From: Bacteroidales bacterium | GTDB lineage: Bacteria > Bacteroidota > Bacteroidia > Bacteroidales > JAADJA01 | NCBI GenBank assembly: GCA_026984135.1 | Contig: JALSSR010000263.1 | Location: 1-32,598, forward strand | DNA: 32,598 nucleotides | Direction: 5' to 3' | Part shown: one piece after another, positions 1 to 8,545 of the stretch | Layout: each line of letters begins with the position of its first letter | How positions within the stretch are numbered: the first letter of the stretch is position 1 | Notes under the pieces: model-generated | What the model was told of the DNA's origin: nothing | What the model saw: only the letters and a program-made list of their open reading frames with translations | Database searches by the model: none | Position numbers and translations under genes: made by a program

Positions 1-2
1 AA

Positions 3-422
3 TTTGAATCAATAGGGACTGTTCATACACCGTATGCGGATGATACGCCGTTCGGGAGTTATGAAGATGCGGAAGGGGAATTTTATCTTGAACTGAATCC
101 GGAACTGGCTGAAGGATTGTATTTGCTTGATAAGTTCAAATATATTTATGTGATTTTTCATATTGACCGTCCGAAAAAGAAGCCCAAACTTAGAGTTCAT
201 CCACCAAAAGGTGACGGTAGGGAAGTAGGTCTGTTTGCAACTCGTTCTCCCCACCGGTTTAATTCAGTTGGCCTGACCATTGCTAAAATAAAAAAGATTG
301 AAGGAAATAAAATCTACACTTCGGGACTTGATATACTTGACAATACTCCGTTGATAGATATTAAACCTTATGTGAAAAGTTTTGATGCCAGGGAAGATGC
401 TAATGACGGGTGGATAAAATAG
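3..422 (+). CDS. TrmO/TsaA-family tRNA m6t6A37 methyltransferase, 5' partial
   Basis: The reading frame is already open at base 3, so the start lies left of the window; about 139 codons are visible. The family (TrmO, formerly YaeB/TsaA/VirR) uses S-adenosylmethionine to N6-methylate threonylcarbamoyladenosine at position 37 of ANN-decoding tRNAs. The visible N-terminus has the family opening ESIGTVHTPY. Near the middle is the signature block with VHPPKGDGREVGLFATRSP followed by HRFNSVGL, which normally reads RSPHRPNPIGL. The length matches the short bacterial and archaeal forms that consist of the TsaA beta-barrel domain alone, without the C-terminal extension of the E. coli protein. The TTG at 117 is internal and should not be taken as the start. 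The HRF for HRP change in the signature is unusual, so activity is probable rather than certain. Confidence 0.82.
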   Translation, partial: FESIGTVHTPYADDTPFGSYEDAEGEFYLELNPELAEGLYLLDKFKYIYVIFHIDRPKKKPKLRVHPPKGDGREVGLFATRSPHRFNSVGLTIAKIKKIEGNKIYTSGLDILDNTPLIDIKPYVKSFDAREDANDGWIK

Positions 423-466
423 GGTTTTTCTTTTATTCATTGCACTACAAAATAACTTTTCTGTTT

Positions 467-760
467 TTATAGAATTCTGTTTTTCCAATAACCAGGCTTT
501 CTATGCAGATGCATTATTGCCATAATGATTATTCTGTTATCAACAATTCGATAAAGTACACCAAAAGGGAACCTTGACATTAGGCAACGTCTTGTTTTTA
601 AATCAATCATTTTCCATGCTAAAGGATATTTGCAAATCCTATCTATTGTTACATAGAGTTCTTTTGAAAACCTTAATCCTAAACCTATTTGACATTCTTC
701 ATAGTATTCTACTATTGATAAGAGATCTTTTTCCGCTTCTTCATGAAATAGATAGTTCAT
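467..760 (-). CDS. RelE/ParE-family toxin of a type II toxin-antitoxin pair
   Basis: This 97-residue protein has the small alpha/beta RelE/ParE look. An N-terminal FHEEAEKDL segment leads into helices, then LGLRFSKEL, then a core strand pair around SRFPFGVLYRIVDNRIIIMAIMH, ending HLHRKPGYWKNR. The terminal HxxRKPxYWxxR pattern is typical of the ParE/RelE toxins paired with 'addiction module component' antitoxins. Family members either cleave ribosome-bound mRNA (RelE) or inhibit gyrase (ParE); the sequence alone does not say which. Its ATG overlaps the stop of the upstream antitoxin gene in an ATGA arrangement, so the two are translationally coupled. The gene converges on the trmO-like gene. 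Confidence 0.85.
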   Translation of the reverse strand: MNYLFHEEAEKDLLSIVEYYEECQIGLGLRFSKELYVTIDRICKYPLAWKMIDLKTRRCLMSRFPFGVLYRIVDNRIIIMAIMHLHRKPGYWKNRIL

Positions 761-990
761 TTTGAATATCTCAAATGAATTTTTTCAAAAACTTCCTTAC
801 CTTCAATCAGCTTTGTTTTATTATTCTCAAGATCTGAAAATCGGTTTTCAACCTCTTGTGCCCAGGCATCGTCAATTTCTTTCCGACTTACCAAGTTTGA
901 ACTTATAAGTAATTTATCAATTAAATCTAATCTGTCTTCTATTGGTAAATCAAGAGCTTGCTCAAATATTTTTTCTGTTAGACTTTCCAT
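757..990 (-). CDS. Addiction-module antitoxin (TIGR02574-like)
   Basis: I start this 77-residue acidic protein at the ATG at 990 (MESLTEKIFEQALDLP). The frame extends 14 codons further to a TTG at 1032, which is unlikely as a start. The pattern of an N-terminal helix with LPIEDRLDLIDKLL, followed by a segment with a conserved W (IDDAWAQEVENR), is that of the small antitoxin family encoded before RelE/ParE toxins in many environmental bacteria. It should neutralise the toxin by direct binding and may help repress the operon. The gene overlaps the toxin gene by 4 bp. A TAnnTTTG box lies about 50 bp upstream. Confidence 0.82.
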   Translation of the reverse strand: MESLTEKIFEQALDLPIEDRLDLIDKLLISSNLVSRKEIDDAWAQEVENRFSDLENNKTKLIEGKEVFEKIHLRYSK

Positions 991-1037
991 AATATTTTTT
1001 TGTTTAGAAGAACTTTCTAAAATGAGAAACAAATTTA

Positions 1038-1045
1038 CAAAAATA
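1038..1045 (-). promoter_or_regulatory. Bacteroidota -7 box of the toxin-antitoxin operon
   Basis: Read on the minus strand this is TATTTTTG, matching the Bacteroidota sigma-ABfr -7 consensus TAnnTTTG. It lies about 48 bp before the antitoxin ATG. Confidence 0.55.
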
Positions 1046-1134
1046 TATTTATATTAGAGCATTTAATGCTATTTTTTTGATGAGTACGTCTTGTTATAAA
1101 AGGAAAGGAAGTTGGTATTGTTATAAAAATTATG

Positions 1135-1142
1135 TAATTTTG
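1135..1142 (+). promoter_or_regulatory. Bacteroidota promoter of the T9SS cargo gene
   Basis: TAATTTTG matches TAnnTTTG, and a TTG at 1112-1114 sits 20 bp upstream, close to the expected -33/-7 spacing. The ATG is 39 bp downstream. It could also drive the adjoining TonB receptor gene. Confidence 0.55.
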
Positions 1143-1181
1143 CTTTTTAAAAATAAATTATTCTTAAAAAAATTACCGGTT

Positions 1182-1949
1182 ATGAAAACTATTTACATCA
1201 TTTTCTTATCGCTTTTATTAGGTGTGCTTAACATTGATGTGTCCAGCGCACAATGTACTCCCGGGGATTCCATTTCCTGTCCCGATCCTGAAAACAACGG
1301 GCAAATTTGTCCTGAAAATCTGCCTCCTGCTGCTGTTAATGTGCTGTACAGTCAGGATTTTACTATTCTTATACCTTTGGATTATGTTTTGGACAGTGCT
1401 TCAGGTACGTCAATAACTTTGCATCACGTCAAAATTGTTGATGTGGGAAATCTTCCTGACGGTATAACCTGGGCGACCAATGCAGAGGACAGTATCTATT
1501 ATCCTGAGACTTATTATTGCGTTAATCTCGAAGGTACACCGTCCGATACGGGTGCATATCCCCTGAAAATAGCAATTGACGTTTATGCTTTGGTCTTCGG
1601 GCAGCCTGTTTTTGTGGGAACAGTCACTGATTCCACATCGCTGACAATGAATGTTGTAGGAGAAATTGGGATCAATGAGTTTGAAAGCAGGTCGCTGACC
1701 ATAGCCGGCGCCACACCTAATCCCTTTTATACTCAGCTTGATGTGGTTTATTATGTGAGAAAACCTGAAAATGTTTCATTTGAGCTGTTTGATATTTTGG
1801 GAAATAAAATTTATTCTGAAGAAAAGCTTTCAAAAACAGGCGAAAATCATTTTGTGCTCGATGGGTTTTCATTTAAACAGGGACTCTATTTTTATTCAAT
1901 TCATAATTCGGATAGCTTTTATACCGGGAAGGTCATAAAGTCTGAATGA
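1182..1949 (+). CDS. Secreted protein with T9SS type A C-terminal sorting domain
   Basis: I start this 255-residue protein at the ATG at 1182 because MKTIYIIFLSLLLG begins a clear Sec signal peptide, with cleavage expected after the SSAQ segment. The longer frame from 1077 adds a non-signal-like leader. Mature residues begin Cys-rich (CTPGDSISCPDP...), followed by a beta-rich region resembling the Ig-like folds of surface proteins (LPDGITW...GTPSDTGAYPL). The last 75 residues carry the type IX sorting-domain pattern: PNPF, then VSFELFDILGNKIY, then GLYFYSI and a terminal GKVIKSE. Such proteins cross the inner membrane by Sec and the outer membrane by T9SS. The gene lies 6 bp before a TonB-dependent receptor gene, so the two are probably co-transcribed and may act together at the surface. 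The specific function is unknown. Confidence 0.8.
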   Translation: MKTIYIIFLSLLLGVLNIDVSSAQCTPGDSISCPDPENNGQICPENLPPAAVNVLYSQDFTILIPLDYVLDSASGTSITLHHVKIVDVGNLPDGITWATNAEDSIYYPETYYCVNLEGTPSDTGAYPLKIAIDVYALVFGQPVFVGTVTDSTSLTMNVVGEIGINEFESRSLTIAGATPNPFYTQLDVVYYVRKPENVSFELFDILGNKIYSEEKLSKTGENHFVLDGFSFKQGLYFYSIHNSDSFYTGKVIKSE

Positions 1950-1955
1950 TAAGCG

Positions 1956-4244
1956 ATGCTTTACGTTTTGCATAGTTCAAAATACTTTTTGATCACCGGG
2001 TTTTTATCCCTGGTATGTTTATTTGTTTCATATTCTGTTTATTCGCAGGAAAAAGGAACTGTTCATGGTGTTGTAAAGGATGGTGATACGGGAGAGACGC
2101 TCATAGGAGTTAATGTTATTGTTGACAGCACCACCGGAGTGTCAACTGATGTAAATGGTTTTTATTCCCTTTCTTTACCTCGGGGTAAATATCAGCTTGC
2201 CTTCAGGTATATCGGATATGAAACTTTGAAAAGAAATATTACCGTTGTCGCATCCCGTGATCTTGAAATCAATATTTCACTTAAAGCGGAGGCTGTAGCT
2301 TTGCAAACTGTGGTTGTTTCTGCCGGAAAGTTCAAGCAAAAACTTTCGGATGTGACGGTGTCAATGGAGATAATTAAACCCGGTTTTATTGAAAATACAA
2401 ATACCGTAAATATAGAAAATGTATTGACAAAGATGCCTGGAATTGATGTCCTGGGTGACCAGCCGAGTATTCGTGGTGGCAGCGGATATAGTTATGGTGC
2501 GGGAAGCCGGGTTTTGGTTTTGGTTGATGACTTGCCAATACTGACAGCAGATGTGGGAGAGGTGAAATGGAATTTTTTACCTGTTGAGAACATCGAACAG
2601 ATTGAAATATTAAAAGGAGCCTCCTCTGCTTTGTACGGCTCTTCAGCTCTCAATGGGGTTATTAATATACGTACAGCCTGGCCCGAAATTAAACCGGAAA
2701 CAAAAGCCGTTTTATTCAGCGGATTGTATATAAAGCCCAAAAGAAAAGAGATGGCTTGGTGGTGGAAATCCGCTCCTGTTTTCGGTGGAGCAAGCTTCTC
2801 CGACTCAAGAAAAGCGGGCCGGTTTGATATTGTTTCGGGAATAAATCTATACTCAAATCCCGGGTACAGGGAAGAAAGCTATGAAAAAAGAGCCAGGGCA
2901 AATGTCAAGCTGCGGTACAGACCGAAAAATACGGAAGCATTATCTTGTGGACTGAGTACGAATATTCAATGGCAGGAGAGTTCAGACTTTTTTATCTGGC
3001 AGGATGCCGACTCGGGCGCTTTCCTGCAGAATCCGGCCGGTATTACCCCAACGCGAGGATTCAGGTTTAATGCCGATCCCTGGATCAATTTTTATGATAA
3101 GGGTGACGGTAAGCATAGTCTCCATACCCGCTTTTATCACGTTGATAACCGTTTTGATGATAATCCCGATAAAGACAATGGCTCCGATATGTATTACGGT
3201 GAATACAGATATCATAAAACTTTCAGGCAGAAATTGAACTTGACAATAGGTATGATGGGATTGTACGGTGTTACTAATGCCAACCTTTACGGCGACCATA
3301 CTAATTCAAATCTTGCGTTGTTCTCACAGTTGGATTATAATTTTCTTAAACGGTTTTCAGCATCACTCGGACTAAGGTGGGAAACCTACACCCTTGACAA
3401 TTCAGACAGACAGTCGGCTCCGGTTATGCGCGCCGGGTTAAATTTTCAAGCGGCTTCTTACACCTTCCTGAGGGCGTCTTTCGGACAGGGTTTCAGATAT
3501 CCTTCAATAGCTGAGAAATATACGGCAACGAGCCTTGGCAGTCTGAATATATTTCCTAATCCTTCTCTTGAGCCGGAAACAGGCTGGAGTGCCGAATTGG
3601 GCGTGAAGCAAGGTTTCAGAGCGGGAAAGTGGAAGGGTTTTGTTGATTTGGCTGCATTCCGGACGGAATATCAAAATATGATTGAATATACTTTCGGTAT
3701 TTGGTTGCAGGATTCAACACAGATTCCCACACTTGACGACCTTGGGTTTAAATCGTTGAATGTTGGCCATGCCCGAATAACCGGTGTTGAACTTGATGTC
3801 TCGGGAACGGGTGCTTTCGGAAAATCTACCGTTACTTTTTTTGCAGGATACACCTATATGAATCCCATAGACCTTAGTACAGATACACTGGAGGATAATA
3901 TTCTGAAATATCGCTACAGACATTCTTTAAAAGGTGATTTTGAAATCACTTACGGAAGGATGAGTCTCGGAGCTAATTTCATTTATAACAGTTTTATGGA
4001 GCGAATTGATAAGGCATTTGAAGAAACAATTCTCGGACAGGAGATTTTTCCCGGATTAAAAGATTATCGTGAGAAAAACAATAAGGGGCATTTTGTTCTC
4101 AATCTGAGAACATCTTATCAATTTCCGAAATTATTTAAACTTTCTATTCTTGTGAATAATCTGCTAAATGAGGAATATATGGGGCGTCCGGGCGATATAC
4201 AGCCCCCGTTTAATATTGTGTTGCAATGTGTTATGAAGATTTGA
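1956..4244 (+). CDS. TonB-dependent receptor with carboxypeptidase-regulatory-like N-terminal domain
   Basis: This 762-residue outer-membrane receptor is expected to import a ligand using energy from TonB-ExbBD. A signal peptide occupies about residues 1-31 (ending VYSQ). Residues about 35-110 form a CarboxypepD_reg-like beta-sandwich (GVVKDGDTGETLIGVNV, then DVNGFYSL). The plug domain follows at about 125-240, with NVLTKMPGIDV, the PSIRGGS signature, VLVDDLPI, IEILKGASSALYG and ALNGVINI. The remainder is an amphipathic 22-strand-type barrel ending in a short aromatic/hydrophobic strand. No SusD-like partner is present. Its upstream neighbour is instead a T9SS cargo gene 6 bp away, and a small barrel protein follows. 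The substrate cannot be told from sequence; siderophore, vitamin or metal complexes are all possible. Confidence 0.92.
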   Translation: MLYVLHSSKYFLITGFLSLVCLFVSYSVYSQEKGTVHGVVKDGDTGETLIGVNVIVDSTTGVSTDVNGFYSLSLPRGKYQLAFRYIGYETLKRNITVVASRDLEINISLKAEAVALQTVVVSAGKFKQKLSDVTVSMEIIKPGFIENTNTVNIENVLTKMPGIDVLGDQPSIRGGSGYSYGAGSRVLVLVDDLPILTADVGEVKWNFLPVENIEQIEILKGASSALYGSSALNGVINIRTAWPEIKPETKAVLFSGLYIKPKRKEMAWWWKSAPVFGGASFSDSRKAGRFDIVSGINLYSNPGYREESYEKRARANVKLRYRPKNTEALSCGLSTNIQWQESSDFFIWQDADSGAFLQNPAGITPTRGFRFNADPWINFYDKGDGKHSLHTRFYHVDNRFDDNPDKDNGSDMYYGEYRYHKTFRQKLNLTIGMMGLYGVTNANLYGDHTNSNLALFSQLDYNFLKRFSASLGLRWETYTLDNSDRQSAPVMRAGLNFQAASYTFLRASFGQGFRYPSIAEKYTATSLGSLNIFPNPSLEPETGWSAELGVKQGFRAGKWKGFVDLAAFRTEYQNMIEYTFGIWLQDSTQIPTLDDLGFKSLNVGHARITGVELDVSGTGAFGKSTVTFFAGYTYMNPIDLSTDTLEDNILKYRYRHSLKGDFEITYGRMSLGANFIYNSFMERIDKAFEETILGQEIFPGLKDYREKNNKGHFVLNLRTSYQFPKLFKLSILVNNLLNEEYMGRPGDIQPPFNIVLQCVMKI

Positions 4245-4284
4245 AGTAATTAAATATATGTTTAAATTAATTAAAATTAATATT

Positions 4285-4983
4285 ATGAAAAAAGTTTTTA
4301 TCGTACTGTTAATTGCAATATTTGCAATTCCTGCTGCCAAAGCACAAATTAACAAGGGTGCAATATTATTAGGTGGTAGTTTGGGATTTTATCAAAGAAA
4401 AACCACTGATGAAGATCCGATTTTTAATAACCATACCAAGTTTAAGCAAAATGAAACATCATTTTCGTTTTTACCTGAATCCGGCTTTTTTATCTCAAAT
4501 TCATTTGTTTTGGGAATAGGGTTGGGATATCAACATAATAAAAGTGAGTTTAATGTTTATACAGATAACGATTTGGATTACTTGCATGAAAAAAATACCA
4601 ATAAAATATTGGTTAATCCATACTCCGAAAAGTACTTTAAGATAGGAAACAACATATATATTACTCTTGCAGCAAACATAAATCTCGGATTTGGAAAGAA
4701 AAATGAAAAATTCCACAATAATGATACTATTGAAGATATTACCGGGAATACTTTCTCCCTTGATATTTTCATAACCCCCGGAATAACATATTTTATTTCT
4801 AAAAACTGGGCATTAAGCGGTAATGCCGGAAAAATTTATTATTCTTATAACTCAACAGAAATGATAAAAAACGGTAACGACAATAATTATAATAGTAACA
4901 CAAATAATTACGGAGTAAGTTTTTCCTTTAATACTTTTTCAATAGGTATAAGGTATTATCTGCGAAACGGCACTAAAGAGTAG
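4285..4983 (+). CDS. Small outer-membrane beta-barrel protein
   Basis: I chose the ATG at 4285 because MKKVFIVLLIAIFAIPAAKAQ is a standard signal peptide ending in AKAQ; the frame opens 9 codons earlier at 4258. The 232-residue product shows alternating hydrophobic strands with frequent Gly and aromatic residues (GAILLGGSLGFY, SFVLGIGLGYQHN, YITLAANINLGFG, FSIGIRYYL), as in the OMP_b-brl families common in Bacteroidota. The Asn-rich loops in the last third fit extracellular turns. Function is unknown. The 40-bp gap after the TonB receptor allows read-through. Confidence 0.75.
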   Translation: MKKVFIVLLIAIFAIPAAKAQINKGAILLGGSLGFYQRKTTDEDPIFNNHTKFKQNETSFSFLPESGFFISNSFVLGIGLGYQHNKSEFNVYTDNDLDYLHEKNTNKILVNPYSEKYFKIGNNIYITLAANINLGFGKKNEKFHNNDTIEDITGNTFSLDIFITPGITYFISKNWALSGNAGKIYYSYNSTEMIKNGNDNNYNSNTNNYGVSFSFNTFSIGIRYYLRNGTKE

Positions 4984-5130
4984 ATATTTTGTGTGGTATG
5001 GATAATTACGGATACTTAGCCTTTGTTTTTCCTTAAATTTCATAAGAGTATGTTAAAGTGAGATTTTTTATCAGGTTTATGTGAATTTTTTTTATTATTT
5101 TCGTAAACGGTTTTTTTTGTTTCCCGCTTT

Positions 5131-6207
5131 ATGTCAACTATTAAAAATAAGGAATATAAACTGTTTGATGACCCGTTGCAATATTATAATGCAATGCTGG
5201 AGGATATACGCAGAGCAAGGAAATATATTTATCTGGAAACATTCAGGTTTAACAACGATTCCATAGGTGTTAAATTTCGGGATGCTCTGGTTCAAAAAAG
5301 TGAGCAGGGTGTTGAAGTAAAGTTGTTACTTGATTCATGGGGTACGTCACTACCCTCCAACTTTTTTGCGGGATTGGTTGAAAACGGAGGTGAATACAGA
5401 TATTTTCAGAAAATAAAGTTCTTTTGGGATTTCTTTACGAAAAATCACCGCCGTAATCATAGAAAACTTCTTATAATTGATGATGAAATAACATACATTG
5501 GTTCGGCAAATATTACCGATTACTCTTTGAACTGGCGTGAATCTGTTTTGAGAATAAAATCTGACGTTGCACTGAAGTTCAAAAAGGCTTTTCTTGAACA
5601 ATATGAGATCTATAATAAGTATGTTTTTGAAAAACTGATAAATATACGTAGAATTGTTTGTGACGACTGTGAGGTTATCAGGGATTTTCCGTCATTGACT
5701 AAGCAGAGGGTTCGAAAAAAGTACCTCCGGTTGATTAAGGATGCAAAGAAGGAGATTGTTATTGAAACGCCATATTTTTTACCCGGATATATTTTGCGAA
5801 AAGCGCTGATTGATGCTGTCAGGAGGGGGGTTTCCGTAAAGGTAATTATTCCGAAACATTCTGATGTCAGGTTGATTGATGTTATACGAAACAAGTATCT
5901 CGGAATGCTTTACAGGGAAGGCGTTATTATTCGTTATTATGTTACTAACAATTTGCATGCAAAACTGATAATGATTGACGAAAGTGAATGTGCCCTGGGT
6001 TCAGCCAATTTTGATTACAGGAGTTTCAGATACCAGCACGAAATAGTTCTGGCTTTTCGGGAGAAAAGTGTTGTAAGTCAGGTGAGCAGGCATATAAGGA
6101 CGACACTGTTGAATTGTGAGGACTTTGATTATGAAGGATGGAAAAACAGGTCGCCTTTCCAGAAATTCTTTGAATGGATATTACTTCCCTTCAGGCATTT
6201 GTTGTAA
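5131..6207 (+). CDS. Phospholipase D-superfamily enzyme, cardiolipin synthase-like
   Basis: This 358-residue protein has two complete HxKxxxxD catalytic motifs. The first is H110/K112/D117, followed by YIGSANITD. The second is H276/K278/D283, followed by ALGSANFDYRSF. Paired HKD motifs with the GSAN follow-up are characteristic of bacterial cardiolipin synthases, which join phosphatidyl groups to make cardiolipin, and of related phospholipase D enzymes. There is no N-terminal membrane anchor, as in the shorter ClsB/ClsC-like forms. The C-terminus is hydrophobic (FEWILLPF). The 3' end overlaps the convergent lpxD-like gene by 27 bp, so no terminator separates them. The PLD fold is certain; the cardiolipin product is an inference. 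Confidence 0.85.
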   Translation: MSTIKNKEYKLFDDPLQYYNAMLEDIRRARKYIYLETFRFNNDSIGVKFRDALVQKSEQGVEVKLLLDSWGTSLPSNFFAGLVENGGEYRYFQKIKFFWDFFTKNHRRNHRKLLIIDDEITYIGSANITDYSLNWRESVLRIKSDVALKFKKAFLEQYEIYNKYVFEKLINIRRIVCDDCEVIRDFPSLTKQRVRKKYLRLIKDAKKEIVIETPYFLPGYILRKALIDAVRRGVSVKVIIPKHSDVRLIDVIRNKYLGMLYREGVIIRYYVTNNLHAKLIMIDESECALGSANFDYRSFRYQHEIVLAFREKSVVSQVSRHIRTTLLNCEDFDYEGWKNRSPFQKFFEWILLPFRHLL

Positions 6208-7128
6208 CTTACGATACATTTCGGGTAATTTCTTGATCATTACCAATTCCCGCCATTTTTTTGTAGCAGGTTCGGCAGGTGCTCCGAAATATGTGACACC
6301 TCCCTCAAGGTCTTTGTCAACTGCCGATATAGCAAGAACAACAGCCCCCTTTCCAACGGTAACTTCTTTATTAATAACAACTTGTCCCCAAAGAATAACA
6401 TCATCTTCAATATGGCTTACACCTGCAACAAGAACAGCTGATGCAAACAGACAACGCTTCCCGACGTAAGTGTCGTGGCCTATCTGAATATGATTGTCAA
6501 ACTTAGTGTATTCATCAATGATGGTGTCTCCCGACACACCTTTATCAATAGTGCAAAGAGCACCAATCTCAACATTATCCTTAATGATAACCCTACCGCA
6601 GGATTCAAACTTTAATGTTTTGTTTTCACGTTTCTGAAAATAAAAAGCATCTGCTCCTATAACCGTACCCGAATGGATTATTACATTATCTCCTATTACC
6701 GAATGGTCGTAGATATTAACGTTGGAATGAATAATGCAGTTTTTACCTATTTTTACATTATTTCCGACAAAAGCACCCGGTTGAATTACAGTTCCTTCAC
6801 CTATTTCGGCCGAATCGGAAATTGTTTTGGTTGCCTGTTCAAAGGGTCTGAACTTCCTCACGAGCTTCATATAGTCTGAAAACGGATCATCGGAGAAAAT
6901 CAAAGCTTTTCCTTCGGGCCGTTCAACCTCTTTGTTTATCAGGATTGTTGTGGCTTTGGAGTTGAGGGCTTTTTCATAATACTTCGGATGGTCAACAAAG
7001 GTCAGGTCACCCGGCTCTACCATATGTATCTCATTCAGACCTTCAACGGGAAAGTCTTGGGGCCCGTTAAACTTTGCATTAATAACTCCGGCAATTTCCG
7101 AAAGAGGTATTGCTTTTAAAAATTTCAT
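6181..7128 (-). CDS. Second LpxD-like left-handed beta-helix acyltransferase (divergent paralogue)
   Basis: This 315-residue protein has the LpxD layout. An N-terminal uridine-binding-like domain covers about 1-100 (EPGDLTFVDHPKY), then hexapeptide repeats run from about 105 to 285, then a helical tail. Canonical LpxD adds the 3-hydroxyacyl chain to UDP-3-O-acylglucosamine in lipid A synthesis. The catalytic His is kept (H218 in IQIGHD). The second His of LpxD enzymes, H277 in the other copy in this window, aligns with a Glu here (WGQVVINKEVTVG). The gene is last in the lpx/efp cluster, 1 bp after efp, and is probably expressed with it. Bacteroidota often carry this second copy. It may have another acyl acceptor or only support the pathway; the exact substrate is unknown. 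Confidence 0.8.
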   Translation of the reverse strand: MKFLKAIPLSEIAGVINAKFNGPQDFPVEGLNEIHMVEPGDLTFVDHPKYYEKALNSKATTILINKEVERPEGKALIFSDDPFSDYMKLVRKFRPFEQATKTISDSAEIGEGTVIQPGAFVGNNVKIGKNCIIHSNVNIYDHSVIGDNVIIHSGTVIGADAFYFQKRENKTLKFESCGRVIIKDNVEIGALCTIDKGVSGDTIIDEYTKFDNHIQIGHDTYVGKRCLFASAVLVAGVSHIEDDVILWGQVVINKEVTVGKGAVVLAISAVDKDLEGGVTYFGAPAEPATKKWRELVMIKKLPEMYRKLQQMPEGK

Positions 7129-7129
7129 C

Positions 7130-7696
7130 TTATTCTTTTACCCTTTCCGAATATGCTCCGTTGCGAGTATCAACTTTAATTTTTTCGCCTTCATTAACAA
7201 AAAGAGGCACCTTAACAACTGCTCCGGTCTCAACTGTTGCATCCTTAAAAGCATTTGTTGCCGTATTTCCTTTTTCGCCAGGTTCGGTGTATGTAATTTC
7301 TAGAACAACATATGCAGGAAGATCGCAGGTAAGGGGAGTTTCGGTATCGGCATGGAAAAGTATTTCCACTTCCTGTCCGTCTTTCAGAAATTGGGGAGCG
7401 GAAATTATATCTTCGGGAATTGTTGTCTCTTCCCAGGTATCTGTGTTTAAGAAATGATATCCGAAATCATCTTTATAAGAAAACTGGAACGGACGACGCT
7501 CAACACGTGCCGTTTCAATTTTTACACCTGCTGTAAATGTATGAGGTATGACTTTTCCGGTTTTTAAACTTTTTAGCTTTGTCCTTACAAAAGCAGGTCC
7601 TTTTCCCGGTTTAACATGCTGAAATTCAACAATAGTCATCAGGTCGTTATTCATTACAATTGTTAATCCGTTTTTAAAATCTGAAGTTGATGCCAT
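7130..7696 (-). CDS. efp: Elongation factor P
   Basis: This 188-residue protein has the normal EF-P length and three beta-barrel domains. EF-P binds between the ribosomal P and E sites and rescues ribosomes stalled at polyproline stretches. The domain I loop carries the modifiable lysine (K32 in HVKPGKGPAF). Family signatures appear in order: VEFQHVKPGKGPAFVRTKL, then the middle VYVVLEI-like strands (PAYVVLEITYTEPG), then ATVETGAVVKVPLFV and the terminal IKVDTRNGAY. It lies between lpxA and the lpxD-like gene, a position known from other Bacteroidota; its link to lipid A genes is positional. No EpmA or EpmB modification gene is in the window. Confidence 0.97.
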   Translation of the reverse strand: MASTSDFKNGLTIVMNNDLMTIVEFQHVKPGKGPAFVRTKLKSLKTGKVIPHTFTAGVKIETARVERRPFQFSYKDDFGYHFLNTDTWEETTIPEDIISAPQFLKDGQEVEILFHADTETPLTCDLPAYVVLEITYTEPGEKGNTATNAFKDATVETGAVVKVPLFVNEGEKIKVDTRNGAYSERVKE

Positions 7697-7733
7697 AATT
7701 ATAATTTTTTATTCAATAGTTATAATATTCGGG

Positions 7734-8528
7734 TTATCCGTTTCCCTGGATTTTCCCGTATCCTTTCATTACTCCTCTCGTTGATTTTGCAATAAAATAT
7801 AGTATGTCGTCTCTCTCTTTACTTGACGGCCAACTCGCCTCAATATATCTGACAGCCTGAGATACATTATGTCCTTTAACATAAAGTACGCGATAAATAT
7901 CCTGAATTTCATTAATTTTTTCATTTGAGAACCCACGTCTTCTCAGTCCGATGGAGTTTATTCCGGCGTAAGACAGCGGCTCCCGTGCAGCTTTAGTGTA
8001 TGGAGGAACATCTTTTCTTACGAGTGAGCCTCCTGAGATAATAACATGTGCTCCGATTTTTACAAATTGATGAACGGCAGATAATCCGCCGACGATAGCA
8101 TATTCCCCAATCTCAATATGTCCCGCAAGATTAACGGCATTTGCAAGAATCACATTATCGGCAAGAATGCAATCATGAGCAATGTGGACGTAGGCCATCA
8201 GGAGGCAATTTTTGCCTATCACTGTCTTCCAGCTGGCTTTTGTACCTCTGTTAATCGTTACAAATTCCCTGATAATGGTGTTATCTCCTATCTCAACAGT
8301 CGTATCTTCGCCTTCATATTTTAAATCCTGAGGGATGGCTCCTATAACAGCTCCCGGAAATATTTTACAATTGTTTCCAATACGGACACCTTCCATAATT
8401 GTAACGTTTGAACCTATCCAGGTTCCCTCACCTATCTCAACATTTCTTTCAATGTTGACAAATGGTTCAATGACTGCATTCTTGGCTACTTTTGCCTGAG
8501 GATGAACGTATGCAAGTGGTTGATTCAT
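7734..8528 (-). CDS. lpxA: UDP-N-acetylglucosamine O-acyltransferase
   Basis: This 264-residue protein catalyses the first step of lipid A synthesis, moving a 3-hydroxyacyl chain from acyl carrier protein to the 3-OH of UDP-GlcNAc in the cytoplasm. About ten hexapeptide turns of a left-handed beta-helix run from about residue 5 to 185. They include the family insert after PGAVIGAIPQDLKYEGE and the catalytic histidine H118 in YVHIAHDC (E. coli H125). The C-terminal helical domain (about 190-264) starts at SIGLRRRGFS, a known LpxA signature. Length matches the family (about 262). It follows lpxC-fabZ by 17 bp and precedes efp by 37 bp in one transcription unit. Confidence 0.97.
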   Translation of the reverse strand: MNQPLAYVHPQAKVAKNAVIEPFVNIERNVEIGEGTWIGSNVTIMEGVRIGNNCKIFPGAVIGAIPQDLKYEGEDTTVEIGDNTIIREFVTINRGTKASWKTVIGKNCLLMAYVHIAHDCILADNVILANAVNLAGHIEIGEYAIVGGLSAVHQFVKIGAHVIISGGSLVRKDVPPYTKAAREPLSYAGINSIGLRRRGFSNEKINEIQDIYRVLYVKGHNVSQAVRYIEASWPSSKERDDILYFIAKSTRGVMKGYGKIQGNG

Positions 8529-8545
8529 TTATTTAAGTGTCAAGA

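Noticed and set aside
1077-1181. Longer start for the T9SS cargo gene
   Set aside because: The extra 35 residues precede and spoil a good signal peptide, and the likely promoter box (1135-1142) lies inside them.
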